Below are positions 24,407-32,400 of a stretch of 64,000 nucleotides of DNA, one piece after another. Below the pieces are notes generated by a model. It searched no databases and was not told the DNA's origin. It worked only from the letters and a program-made list of their open reading frames with translations. How positions within the stretch are numbered: position 1 is the first letter of the stretch; each line of letters begins with the position of its first letter. The stretch is from Shimia_B sp039815465 (GTDB lineage: Bacteria; Pseudomonadota; Alphaproteobacteria; Rhodobacterales; Rhodobacteraceae), in contig JBCBZG010000001.1 in NCBI GenBank assembly GCA_039815465.1, forward strand, positions 1 through 64,000, read 5' to 3'. Made by a program: the position numbers and the translations under genes.

Positions 24407-26794
24407 ATGACGCATCATCGGGTCATCATCATCGGCGGCGGCGTTGTGGGCTGCTCGGTCGCCTATCACCTGACCAAGCTTGGGTGGTCTGACGTCCTGC
24501 TTCTGGAACGCTCAGAGCTGACCAGCGGCTCTACATGGCACGCGGCGGGGGGTTTTCACACGCTCAACGGCGACACGAATATGGCCGCGCTCCAGGGCTA
24601 TACGATCCGCCTCTATCGGGAGCTCGAAGAGCTCACAGGCATGTCCTGCGGGCTCCATCATGTGGGCGGTGTGACGCTCGCCGACACGCCAGAGCGCTTC
24701 GACGTGCTCAAGGCCGAGCGCGCCAAGCACCGCTATATAGGGCTTGAGACAGAGATCGTGGGACCAGAAGAGATCGCGCGGATCGCGCCTGTCACCAATG
24801 TCGATGGCATCCTCGGCGGGCTTTACGATCCGCTCGATGGGCATCTCGACCCTTCGGGCACCACCCACGCCTACGCCGAGGCCGCGCGCATGGGCGGGGC
24901 GCAGATCCGTACCCATGTAAAGGTCACGGAGACGAACCCGACCGCCGAAGGCTGGGAGGTCGTGACCGACCAAGGCACACTCCACTGCGAGCATTTGGTA
25001 AACGCCGCGGGCCTATGGGCGCGGGAGGTGGGGCATATGGCGGGGATCAAGCTGCCGCTCCACCCCATGGAGCATCAGTATATCGTCACCGACGACATTG
25101 CCGAAATCTATGAGCGCGACACCGAGCATCCCCATGTCATGGACCCCGCGGGGGAAAGCTACCTGCGGCAGGAAGGGCGCGGGCTCTGCATCGGGTTCTA
25201 TGAGCAGGCGGCAAAACCCTGGGCGGTGGACGGCACGCCCTGGAATTTCGGCCATGAGCTGCTGCCCGATGACTTTGATAAGATCGAGACGTCAATCGAG
25301 TTCGCGTACCGCCGCTTCCCCACCCTCGCCCGCGCTGGCGTGAAATCGGTGATCCACGGGCCCTTCACCTTTGCCCCCGACGGCAACCCGCTCGTGGGTC
25401 CCGTGCCAGGCCTGCGCAACTACTGGTCGGCTTGCGGTGTCATGGCGGGCTTCTCGCAGGGTGGCGGTGTGGGGCTCAGTCTCGCGCAGTGGATAATCGA
25501 GGGGGAGGCGGAGCGGGACGTGACCGCCATGGACGTCGCCCGATTCCCGCGCTGGCTGTCGCCGGGCTTCACCCTGCCCAAGGTGGTGGAGAACTATCAG
25601 CGGCGCTTCTCGATCTCCTACCCCAACGAGGAACTGCCCGCAGGGCGCCCCCTGCGGCAAACCCCGATGTATGAAACATTCGATGCCATAGGCGCGGTCT
25701 GGGGCCAGCAGTTCGGGCTGGAAGTCCCGAACTACTTCGCTGCCGGCGGCGAGCCACGCTATGAAGAGCCGAGCTTCCGCCGCTCCAACGCCTTCGCCGC
25801 CACCGCGCGAGAGGTCGCCGCGGTGCGGGAGCGTGTGGGCATCAACGAGACGCACAATTTCGGCAAATACCGCGTCACAGGCCCAAGCGCGCGAGCCTGG
25901 CTGGAACGTGTGATGGCGGGTCGCATCCCAAAGCCCGGGCGGCTGTCGCTCACGCCGATGCTGTCCCAAAAGGGGAAGCTGATCGGGGATTTCACGATCT
26001 CCTGCCTTGGCGCAAACGAATACCAGCTCACCGCGAGCTACGGTGCGCAGGACATTCATATGCGCTGGTTCGAACAGAACGCGATGGACGGATGTCATGT
26101 CAACAATGTGTCGGACACCCTGAACGGCTTCCAAATCGCAGGCCCCATGGCGCGCGACGTGCTGGCCAAGGTCACGCGCGCCGATGTGACGGGCATCCGC
26201 TTCCTCGATGTGCGCCAGCTCACCACCGGCATGATCGACTGCATCGTGCAGCGCGTCAGTTACACCGGCGATCTGGGGTATGAGATATACTGCCACCCGA
26301 TGGAACAGCGCCACCTCTGGGCGACGCTATGGGAAGCTGGGCACGAGTTCGGCATGGCCCCGTTTGGCATGCGCGCGATGATGTCGCTCAGGCTCGACAA
26401 ATTCTTCGGCTCCTGGATGTCGGAGTTTTCGCCTGACTACACGCCCGCGGAAACCGGCATGGACCGCTTCGTCGACTGGTCGCGCGACTTCATCGGCAAG
26501 GCCGCCGCCCATGCGGACACGCCCACCCGCAGGCTTTGTGCGTTTGAAGTCGACGCCGCAGATGCCGACGTCGTGGCCTATGAGCCGATCTTTGACGGGG
26601 ACATGGTCGTCGGGTTTTGCACCTCTGGCGGATATTCCCACCACGCAGGCAAGAGCATTGCGCAAGGGTTTGTGCCGCTCGCATTGGCTGCCCCCGGCCA
26701 GAGCCTGGAGATCGAGATCCTCGGAGAGCGCCGCCGCGCGACGCTGATCGACACCCCGCTCTTTGACGCGGACGGGGCGCGAATGCGCGGCTAG
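24407..26794 (+). CDS. Dimethylglycine/sarcosine dehydrogenase-like FAD-folate enzyme
   Basis: 795 aa. The N-terminal FAD domain (IIIGGGVVGCSVAYHLTKLG; DAO family, about residues 5-370) has SGSTWHAAG, typical of covalent or tight FAD binding. An FAO_M linker comes next, then a GcvT-type folate domain (about 430-700) and a GcvT C-terminal barrel. These enzymes oxidatively remove an N-methyl group and pass the one-carbon unit to tetrahydrofolate. ATG at 24407 has GGGAGGAC upstream. With the Rieske oxygenase it could convert betaine to sarcosine; sarcosine or another N-methyl compound is also possible as substrate. Confidence 0.9.
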   Translation: MTHHRVIIIGGGVVGCSVAYHLTKLGWSDVLLLERSELTSGSTWHAAGGFHTLNGDTNMAALQGYTIRLYRELEELTGMSCGLHHVGGVTLADTPERFDVLKAERAKHRYIGLETEIVGPEEIARIAPVTNVDGILGGLYDPLDGHLDPSGTTHAYAEAARMGGAQIRTHVKVTETNPTAEGWEVVTDQGTLHCEHLVNAAGLWAREVGHMAGIKLPLHPMEHQYIVTDDIAEIYERDTEHPHVMDPAGESYLRQEGRGLCIGFYEQAAKPWAVDGTPWNFGHELLPDDFDKIETSIEFAYRRFPTLARAGVKSVIHGPFTFAPDGNPLVGPVPGLRNYWSACGVMAGFSQGGGVGLSLAQWIIEGEAERDVTAMDVARFPRWLSPGFTLPKVVENYQRRFSISYPNEELPAGRPLRQTPMYETFDAIGAVWGQQFGLEVPNYFAAGGEPRYEEPSFRRSNAFAATAREVAAVRERVGINETHNFGKYRVTGPSARAWLERVMAGRIPKPGRLSLTPMLSQKGKLIGDFTISCLGANEYQLTASYGAQDIHMRWFEQNAMDGCHVNNVSDTLNGFQIAGPMARDVLAKVTRADVTGIRFLDVRQLTTGMIDCIVQRVSYTGDLGYEIYCHPMEQRHLWATLWEAGHEFGMAPFGMRAMMSLRLDKFFGSWMSEFSPDYTPAETGMDRFVDWSRDFIGKAAAHADTPTRRLCAFEVDAADADVVAYEPIFDGDMVVGFCTSGGYSHHAGKSIAQGFVPLALAAPGQSLEIEILGERRRATLIDTPLFDADGARMRG

Positions 26795-26800
26795 GGGCGC

Positions 26801-26840
26801 AAAAAAGTTGGCCCCACGCACTGTGAGGTGCGTGGGGCCA
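26801..26840 (-). terminator. Rho-independent terminator (minus strand)
   Basis: TGGCCCCACGCAC (26809-26821) and GTGCGTGGGGCCA (26828-26840) form a perfect 13-bp stem with a 6-nt loop. On the minus strand it is followed by AAC and six T (26806-26801). It ends the leftward transcript of the Hint-domain gene and may also stop rightward transcription from the FAD enzyme. Confidence 0.82.
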
Positions 26841-26966
26841 TTGGTCACCCAGAACATTACACACATCACTCGTTACGCGGGATCGCAATTCGAACCCAAA
26901 AGTCCCGCGGCACTGACACACTCGCGCCATGCCTTGAGACGTAGGGATAGGCCCTAAGCCCTAAAC

Positions 26967-27605
26967 CTACCTAAACAGCGGCCGCACCTCCGCCGTTTGT
27001 GGGCCCCGTGAGGCCATTTGTTGCGCAGCTTTTGAGGCGCTTTGCGCCAAAACTTCTGGAAAAACCGCATCGATTTCGTCGCGCCCACCGGCGTTGTCGC
27101 TGTCAGCGGGGTGAAAACAATCGACCCAGGCGCCGTTGACGCAGATCACCTCCGGACGGTGAAAGAGGATGTGCATGTAGGCCACAGCCACCGGTTCTAC
27201 CCGGTGCACATCGCGGCGCTGCGCAAGATGGCCCGCGGGCGCCAGAATGTCATCGGCGCCAAAGAACAGCGCAGCCCCCCGCCCCTCGATCAGGATGCGG
27301 TGCTGGGGCGAGACACGCAGCGTCCGCTCCGGCAGGCCGCCGCCTAGGGCACCGGGCGCGATCTCTATCGGGTGCAGCTCTGGCTGAAACGCAAGCTCAT
27401 TGCCCGCGATCACCTTGCGCCCGATCCATTGCACCGGTTGCAGCCCGTTGCCCCGCGTCAGGACCTGATCGCCGACGCGCAGGCGGCTCGCTGGCTGGTC
27501 GCCTTGCGCGGTGCGGATAAGCGTTTCTGGCGCGGACTGGCCAACAAAGGCCACCTGGTTGGGTAGAAGCGGCGCCGCGCCAAACTGGGTTTGAAGCGCG
27601 ATCAT
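26967..27605 (-). CDS. Hint-domain protein
   Basis: 212 aa. The central part matches the Hint (hedgehog/intein) domain common in Rhodobacteraceae: it opens ETLIRTAQGDQPASRLRVGDQVLTRGNGLQPVQWIGR and later has LRVSPQHRILI and HIGF-like 'YMHILFHRPEVI'. The usual nucleophilic Cys at the start (CFxxGTxI) is not present; the position reads PETLIRT, so self-cleavage is doubtful. Role unknown; relatives are often fused to secreted repeats. ATG at 27605 is the most plausible start, with a weak ribosome binding site. It is followed by a strong terminator. Confidence 0.72.
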   Translation of the reverse strand: MIALQTQFGAAPLLPNQVAFVGQSAPETLIRTAQGDQPASRLRVGDQVLTRGNGLQPVQWIGRKVIAGNELAFQPELHPIEIAPGALGGGLPERTLRVSPQHRILIEGRGAALFFGADDILAPAGHLAQRRDVHRVEPVAVAYMHILFHRPEVICVNGAWVDCFHPADSDNAGGRDEIDAVFPEVLAQSASKAAQQMASRGPQTAEVRPLFR

Positions 27606-27748
27606 AGCGGAAGCCGTGGGGAGAGGCGTGGCGTGGTCATGGCGGGGTCCATTGCATGTGGTCCCGGCCAATTTGCGTAAAACTTTTGTGCAAACTTGGA
27701 CGCTGCGCGACGATTCTCAGGGTAAAACTGTGGCGCGGGCATGGCGCG

Positions 27749-28465
27749 CTAGCCGCGGAACCCGGTGGCCACGACAAATTTTTCCGAGGAATCAGAGCGT
27801 GAGGCTGGCGGTTTCACATTGGCCACTTTCGTGAACTTCTGCTTGAGCAGCTTCTGCAAATCCCCCTCTGCCCCGCCAGCGAGCACCTTTGCGACAAAGG
27901 TGCCGCCCGGGTCGAGCACGTCAAAGGAGAAATAGGCCGCTGCCTCGCACAGGGCCATGATGCGCAGGTGGTCGGTCTGTTTGTGGCCGGACGACGCCGC
28001 AGCCATGTCCGACATCACAACATCGGCCGAGGACCCAAGCCAATCTTTGACCTTTTGGTCCGCATCCTCGTCGAGGAAATCGAGCACGTGGATCGTGGCC
28101 CCAGGCACGGGCTCCACCTCTTGCAAGTCGATGCCCAGAACCGTGCCCACGGGTTTGTCGGGCAGGTCCGATAGCGCATTCACGCGCCGCACGGCCACCT
28201 GGCACCAACCGCCGGGCGCGCAGCCAAGGTCGACCACACGGGCCCCGGGCACCAGAAACCCAAACTTGTCGTCGAGCTCCAGGATTTTGAACGCCGCGCG
28301 CCCCCGGTATCCTTCGGACTTGGCGCGTTTGACATACGGGTCGTTGAGCTGACGTTGAAGCCAACGGGTCGAGCTTGCCCGCCGCCCGCGCGCGGTGCGC
28401 ACTTTGACTTTCAGCTCGCGCTGCCCGCGCCCGGACGTGCCCTTGCCTGATCCTGATTTCGTCAT
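27749..28465 (-). CDS. rlmE: 23S rRNA (uridine-2552 2'-O) methyltransferase
   Basis: 238 aa. SAM-binding motif VVDLGCAPGGWCQVAV is near residue 78. The K-D-K-E type catalytic set is represented by YRGRAAFKILELD (Lys), VMSDMAA (Asp) and GGTFVAKVL (Lys). RlmE (FtsJ) methylates U2552 in the A-loop, a late step of 50S assembly. A basic, Gly-rich N-terminal extension is typical of alphaproteobacteria. It lies 12 nt after the gppA-type gene in the same operon. Confidence 0.95.
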   Translation of the reverse strand: MTKSGSGKGTSGRGQRELKVKVRTARGRRASSTRWLQRQLNDPYVKRAKSEGYRGRAAFKILELDDKFGFLVPGARVVDLGCAPGGWCQVAVRRVNALSDLPDKPVGTVLGIDLQEVEPVPGATIHVLDFLDEDADQKVKDWLGSSADVVMSDMAAASSGHKQTDHLRIMALCEAAAYFSFDVLDPGGTFVAKVLAGGAEGDLQKLLKQKFTKVANVKPPASRSDSSEKFVVATGFRG

Positions 28466-28477
28466 GCGTTCCCCAGC

Positions 28478-29578
28478 TCAATCGAAATTGAGCACCCCGT
28501 CCTCGCTCATTTGCGCGTATAGCAGCCCCTCGCGCAAACCGCGATCCGCAACCGACAGCGTATCTGTAGGCCAAAGCCGCAGCAGCGCCTGCAGGATTGC
28601 CGCCCCCGACATAATGAGCGCGTGGCGATCCCGACCAATGCGGGGATCGTCACGCCGCCCAGCAGGTCCAAGCGACAGGTAATCCCGGATCACCTTGTCG
28701 ATCTCGTCAGAGCTCATGCGCAACCCGTCAACCTTGGTCCGGTCGTAACGGCGCAGATTGAGGTGGCTCGCGGCTACGGTCGTCACGGTCCCGCTTGTGC
28801 CGATGATCTGGAACCCCGCGCGCTCGGTCGCCACAGCAGCGGGCGCGAACTCTGCCAGGTTCTCCTCAAAAAACCAGCTCATGAGCGCAAACCGCGCGGC
28901 GTCGTCTGTGACATCGTCGAACTGCTCACGCAGGGTGGCGACGCCCAGGGGGACTGAAATCCAATCCACCACGCGCGCGCCCTCGTGGGGCCCCTCAAAA
29001 CCGGAATGCAGCCCCATGATCGCATGCTTGCGCCGCCCGGGCGGTACATCGGTGAGGTCGATCCACACGAGCTCCGTTGAGCCGCCGCCGATATCGACCA
29101 CCAAAAGCTGGGTTGTGGCTTTAGACACCAGCGGCGCGCAGGAGATCACGGCATAGCGCGCCTCGTCCTTGGGCTCGATAATCTCAAGCGCGAGGCCGGT
29201 TTCGCGCCGTGCAAAGCGCACGAACTCACTGGCGTTCTTGGCGCGCCGGCACGCCTCCGTCGCGACAAGGCGCATCCGGTCAACGCCATGCTGCTTGAGC
29301 TTTTGCTTACAAATGCGCAGAGCTTGGACGGTTTTAGACATCGATGCGCGCGACAGCCGCCCAGACGCCTCCAACCCGTGGCCGAGCTGAACGGTCTTGG
29401 AAAAGCTATCGACCACAGCAAAGCCATGGCCATCGGGCCGCGCAATTAGCATGCGGCAGCTATTGGTCCCCAGATCGAGCGCAGCATAAAGCGGCGCCCC
29501 TGGAGAGGGGGTGCGCGACGCAGACCGTTCGACCGTTTCCGGGATCGCGCCCGCATCGCCAGAGCGCTGTGGCGCCAT
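28478..29578 (-). CDS. Ppx/GppA family phosphatase (exopolyphosphatase/pppGppase)
   Basis: 366 aa, ASKHA fold. Phosphate 1 loop LDLGTNSCRMLI is near residue 35; LLVVDIGGGSTELVWIDL is the phosphate 2 loop; the family's catalytic Glu is expected around the ATEACRRAKNA segment. Members hydrolyse polyphosphate and/or pppGpp, feeding into the stringent response. ATG at 29578 is preceded by AAAGG. It forms a two-gene operon with rlmE, a common alphaproteobacterial pairing. Which activity dominates cannot be read from sequence. Confidence 0.92.
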   Translation of the reverse strand: MAPQRSGDAGAIPETVERSASRTPSPGAPLYAALDLGTNSCRMLIARPDGHGFAVVDSFSKTVQLGHGLEASGRLSRASMSKTVQALRICKQKLKQHGVDRMRLVATEACRRAKNASEFVRFARRETGLALEIIEPKDEARYAVISCAPLVSKATTQLLVVDIGGGSTELVWIDLTDVPPGRRKHAIMGLHSGFEGPHEGARVVDWISVPLGVATLREQFDDVTDDAARFALMSWFFEENLAEFAPAAVATERAGFQIIGTSGTVTTVAASHLNLRRYDRTKVDGLRMSSDEIDKVIRDYLSLGPAGRRDDPRIGRDRHALIMSGAAILQALLRLWPTDTLSVADRGLREGLLYAQMSEDGVLNFD

Positions 29579-29746
29579 AACTTGCGCCTTTCATATCGAG
29601 TTACTCTAAAGCTAATGACCAATCGGCACTGGCGCAATGCTTTGCGAAAAATCCTGGCAGTCGCTCGTTGCGCGCTAATTGTCGAAATTGTGCCATGGAA
29701 TAGGCGCGCGCACCGTTAGAAGACCTCAAGTTAAAGGAAGACCCCC

Positions 29747-30043
29747 ATGCCCGACGTCACCATCGTTTATTGGCGCGATATCCCCGCTCAAGTCATCGTG
29801 GGCAAAGGGCGCCGTGGGTCCAAAGTGCAGCTGCCAGAGCGGTTCGAGCAGGCCATTGACGCCGCCGCCATGAAGCTTGGCGCATCCGACACCGATGCCT
29901 ATCTTGCCGAATGGCGCAAAGCCGCGCCCTATGCTGTTGAGGGCGACCCCAATGACGTGGCCAAAGCCGAGGCTGAGCGGCTCGACACCGAATATGACGG
30001 AAAGCGCCTGCGGGCTCTGATCCAAAACGAAGGCAAAGCTTAA
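29747..30043 (+). CDS. 'Virulence factor' family protein of one-carbon operon
   Basis: 98 aa, soluble. It starts MPDVTIVYWRDIPAQVIVGKGRRGSKVQLPERFEQAID and carries a conserved central AYLAEWRKAA. This matches a small family named 'virulence factor' in databases, a label with no bearing here. It is the first gene of an operon with an MTHFR-type and a methyltetrahydrofolate methyltransferase gene (21 and 9 nt gaps follow), so it probably serves the same folate/cobalamin pathway. AAAGGA precedes its ATG. Confidence 0.75.
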   Translation: MPDVTIVYWRDIPAQVIVGKGRRGSKVQLPERFEQAIDAAAMKLGASDTDAYLAEWRKAAPYAVEGDPNDVAKAEAERLDTEYDGKRLRALIQNEGKA

Positions 30044-30064
30044 CGCGACGCGGAGACCCCAAAG

Positions 30065-30982
30065 ATGGCGCTACTCAATTTCAGATCCCGCGAAACGGGC
30101 CCTGCCCCGGTCAAACCGGAGGTTGAGGCGTTCCTGAATGGGTTCTCCATCGAGGTGATGCCACGCACCGCCGAAAAGATCGACGATTTCCGATCGCTTT
30201 TGCCCGCGGGCACGCGCGTCTACATCGCCCATATCGACGGCACCCCTATCGAGGACATGGTCGCGACGGCCAAACGGCTCGCGGCCCAGGGCTTCCCCGT
30301 CATGCCGCACTTCCCCGCACGTATCATCAAGGACGCGGCCACGCTGCGGAACTGGATCGCGATGTATGAGGGCGAGGCCGGTGTGGACCAAGCGCTGCTC
30401 CTCGCGGGCGGCGTGACCACGCCCCATGGCGACTTTGACAGCTCCATGCAGCTTCTTGAATCTGGTGCCTTTCGCGACTTCAAGCGGCTCCACGTCGCGG
30501 GTCACCCCGAGGGCAACAAAGACATCGACCCATCTGGCGGCAGCGCTAATGTCGAAGCGGCGCTGCGCTGGAAGCAGGCATTCTCGGAGACGTCCGACGC
30601 AGAGATGGCCATTGCCACGCAGTTCTGTTTTGAGGCCGCGCCGGTTATCGCATGGGCCGACAGCCTGCGCGCCGCAGGCATCACGATCCCCATCCACATT
30701 GGCGTCGCCGGTCCCGCAAAACTGCAAACGTTAATTAAGTTTTCGATTGCTTGCGGCGTCGGTGCCTCCTTGCGGGTCCTGCAGCGCCGGGCCAAAGACG
30801 TCACCAAGCTGCTGCTGCCGTTTGAGCCCACAGAATTCGTGGGCGAACTCGCCGCCCACAGGGCCGCGCATCCCGATTTCAACATCACGGATGTGCACGT
30901 CTTCCCCCTCGGCGGGATCAAAACGTCGGCGACTTGGACCAAAGACCACGGCGGCGCCTCTGGCGTGCCTGCCGCCCAATAA
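30065..30982 (+). CDS. Methylenetetrahydrofolate reductase-type protein
   Basis: 305 aa. The TIM-barrel MTHFR family is recognisable by FSIEVMPRTAEKI (N-terminal strand), RVYIAHIDG, PVMPHFPARIIKD, QALLLAGGVTTPHGDF and RLHVAGHPEGNKDI. It would make 5-methyl-THF for the methyltransferase encoded next. It is more distant from MetF than usual, and catalytic detail is uncertain. Second gene of the one-carbon operon; the next gene starts 9 nt downstream. Confidence 0.85.
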   Translation: MALLNFRSRETGPAPVKPEVEAFLNGFSIEVMPRTAEKIDDFRSLLPAGTRVYIAHIDGTPIEDMVATAKRLAAQGFPVMPHFPARIIKDAATLRNWIAMYEGEAGVDQALLLAGGVTTPHGDFDSSMQLLESGAFRDFKRLHVAGHPEGNKDIDPSGGSANVEAALRWKQAFSETSDAEMAIATQFCFEAAPVIAWADSLRAAGITIPIHIGVAGPAKLQTLIKFSIACGVGASLRVLQRRAKDVTKLLLPFEPTEFVGELAAHRAAHPDFNITDVHVFPLGGIKTSATWTKDHGGASGVPAAQ

Positions 30983-30991
30983 GGAACAGAT

Positions 30992-32056
30992 ATGACCCGC
31001 ACCGTCATCGAGTCGAAGACCAAGACCGCAATCATTGGCTTCGACCAGCCCTTCTGTGTCATCGGCGAACGCATCAACCCCACGGGGCGCAAGATCCTCA
31101 ACGAGGAGCTGGAGCGTGGTGACTTTTCCCGCGTGCAGGCAGATGCCGTGGCCCAGGTGGCGGCGGGGGCCAATGTGCTCGACGTGAATTCCGGCGCGGT
31201 CTTTTCCAACAAGATGGCCGAGGACCCGCGCTACGCAGACAACAACTTTGTCGAGCCCGACCTGATGCGCCAGCTCGTGGAAAAGGTGCAGGAGGTCACG
31301 GACTGCCCGCTGTGCATCGACAGCTCTGTGCCCGGCGCCTTGGAGAACGGGCTGGCAGCTGCAGAAGGCCGCCCGCTGCTGAACTCCGTCACAGGCGAAG
31401 AAGAGCGGCTTGAGCTCGTGCTGCCGTTGGTCAAGAAGTACAACGTGCCGGTGGTCGCAATTTCGAACGACGACACAGGCATCTCCGAGGACCCCGATGT
31501 CCGCTTTGCGGTGGCAAAGAAGATCGTGGAACGTGCCGCCGATTTCGGCATCCCCGCCCATGACATCGTCGTCGACCCGCTCGTGATGCCCATCGGCGCC
31601 ATGGGTACGGCAGGGCTCCAAGTCTTTACCCTGGTCCGGCGGCTGCGCGATGAGCTCGGCGTAAACACAACCTGCGGGGCCTCCAACATTTCCTTCGGCC
31701 TGCCGAACCGCCACGGGATCAACAACGCGTTTCTGCCGATGGCGATGACGGCGGGAATGACGAGCGCCATTATGAACCCCGTTGCGCTGCCCGTGGGGCC
31801 CAAAAAGCTCGCAGAAAAGCGGGCCGAGGTTGAGGCCGCCGGTGTGATGCTGCCGGAGGGCATGGATGATGAAGCTTTTGCCCAGCTCTTTGGCATAGGC
31901 TCCACCAAGCCGCGCCCTGGTAAGGAGATGGAGGCCATTCGCGCCGCGAACTTCCTAACCAACAACGACGAGGGCGGCGCGAACTGGATACAGTTCAACA
32001 AGGCGCCCGGTGCAGCTCAAGGCGGGCGCGGCGGACGCCGCAGACGGCGCGGCTAG
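30992..32056 (+). CDS. Methyltetrahydrofolate:corrinoid methyltransferase
   Basis: 354 aa. It is a pterin-binding barrel: FCVIGERINPTGRK (N-terminal folate motif), GANVLDVNSGA, CPLCIDSSVPGALE, DDTGISEDP and DIVVDPLVMPIG. The C-terminus is a basic GGRGGRRRRRG tail. It moves the methyl group of 5-methyl-THF to a corrinoid protein, or the reverse. In Rhodobacteraceae, separate proteins can replace the domains of MetH, so this may be the folate subunit of a split methionine synthase; service to betaine demethylation is an alternative. Ribosome site AAGGA at 5 nt. Confidence 0.88.
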   Translation: MTRTVIESKTKTAIIGFDQPFCVIGERINPTGRKILNEELERGDFSRVQADAVAQVAAGANVLDVNSGAVFSNKMAEDPRYADNNFVEPDLMRQLVEKVQEVTDCPLCIDSSVPGALENGLAAAEGRPLLNSVTGEEERLELVLPLVKKYNVPVVAISNDDTGISEDPDVRFAVAKKIVERAADFGIPAHDIVVDPLVMPIGAMGTAGLQVFTLVRRLRDELGVNTTCGASNISFGLPNRHGINNAFLPMAMTAGMTSAIMNPVALPVGPKKLAEKRAEVEAAGVMLPEGMDDEAFAQLFGIGSTKPRPGKEMEAIRAANFLTNNDEGGANWIQFNKAPGAAQGGRGGRRRRRG

Positions 32057-32106
32057 ACTAAGGCTGCATTTACGGTCTGTTAAGCTTGTCTAAGATACGG
32101 TGAGCC

Positions 32107-32340
32107 ATGACGTATCGTGGCGATCCCGGCTGGCACAACCGCGCCTTTTTGGAGGCCATCTTTGACTCGCGCACGGCGCATACAGGGGGCGTGGTCAAAC
32201 GCAGCGTCAAAGATGTGGAACGCGAGATTGGCGAGCACGTCTTGGTTTCTGAAGTCCGCAAGCGCGGGTTTCAGATGCACCGAATGGCACATCATTACGT
32301 GATCACCTGCAACGATCACCCCATAGCAAAGCTGGTGTGA
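32107..32340 (+). CDS. Conserved small protein, function unknown
   Basis: 77 aa. Sequence MTYRGDPGWHNRAFLEAIFDSRTAHTGG... then SVKDVEREIGEHVLVSEVRKRGFQMHRMAHHYVITCN. It is basic and His-rich (HRMAHH), with no signal peptide. The pattern of a helix holding EVRKRGF before a short strand suggests a small alpha/beta DNA- or ligand-binding fold, but I recognise no family. It follows the methyltransferase by 50 nt and may be cotranscribed. Its stop runs into a paired-hairpin element. Confidence 0.68.
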   Translation: MTYRGDPGWHNRAFLEAIFDSRTAHTGGVVKRSVKDVEREIGEHVLVSEVRKRGFQMHRMAHHYVITCNDHPIAKLV

Positions 32341-32399
32341 GAAGCATTTTCTTCGGAAAATGCTTCTCCCTGCCAGAATTTTCCAAAGAAAATTCTGGC
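32340..32399. repeat. Paired-hairpin intergenic element (copy C)
   Basis: AGAAGCATTTTC/GAAAATGCTTCT (32340-32351 and 32356-32367) has a TTCG tetraloop. GCCAGAATTTTC/GAAAATTCTGGC (32372-32383 and 32388-32399) has a CAAA loop. Both stems are perfect over 12 bp. It fills the whole gap between two convergent genes and probably acts as a bidirectional terminator. Confidence 0.8.
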
Positions 32400-32400
32400 T

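Noticed and set aside
26868..26912. tRNA-like segment (TTCGAACC next to CGCGGGA/TCCCGCG arms)
   Set aside because: No acceptor, D or anticodon arms can be built; only a chance T-loop-like sequence within a short hairpin.
26940..26968. Telomere-like CCCTAA repeats
   Set aside because: A few imperfect TTTAGG/CCCTAA units at the end of the Hint gene; too short and irregular to mean anything.
27605..27671. TTG start 22 codons upstream for the Hint protein
   Set aside because: No ribosome site and no conserved-looking residues; ATG at 27605 is preferred.
30731..31714. Long frame antisense to the MTHFR and methyltransferase genes
   Set aside because: Both plus-strand proteins are recognised families; the antisense product is His/Arg-rich with no known fold.
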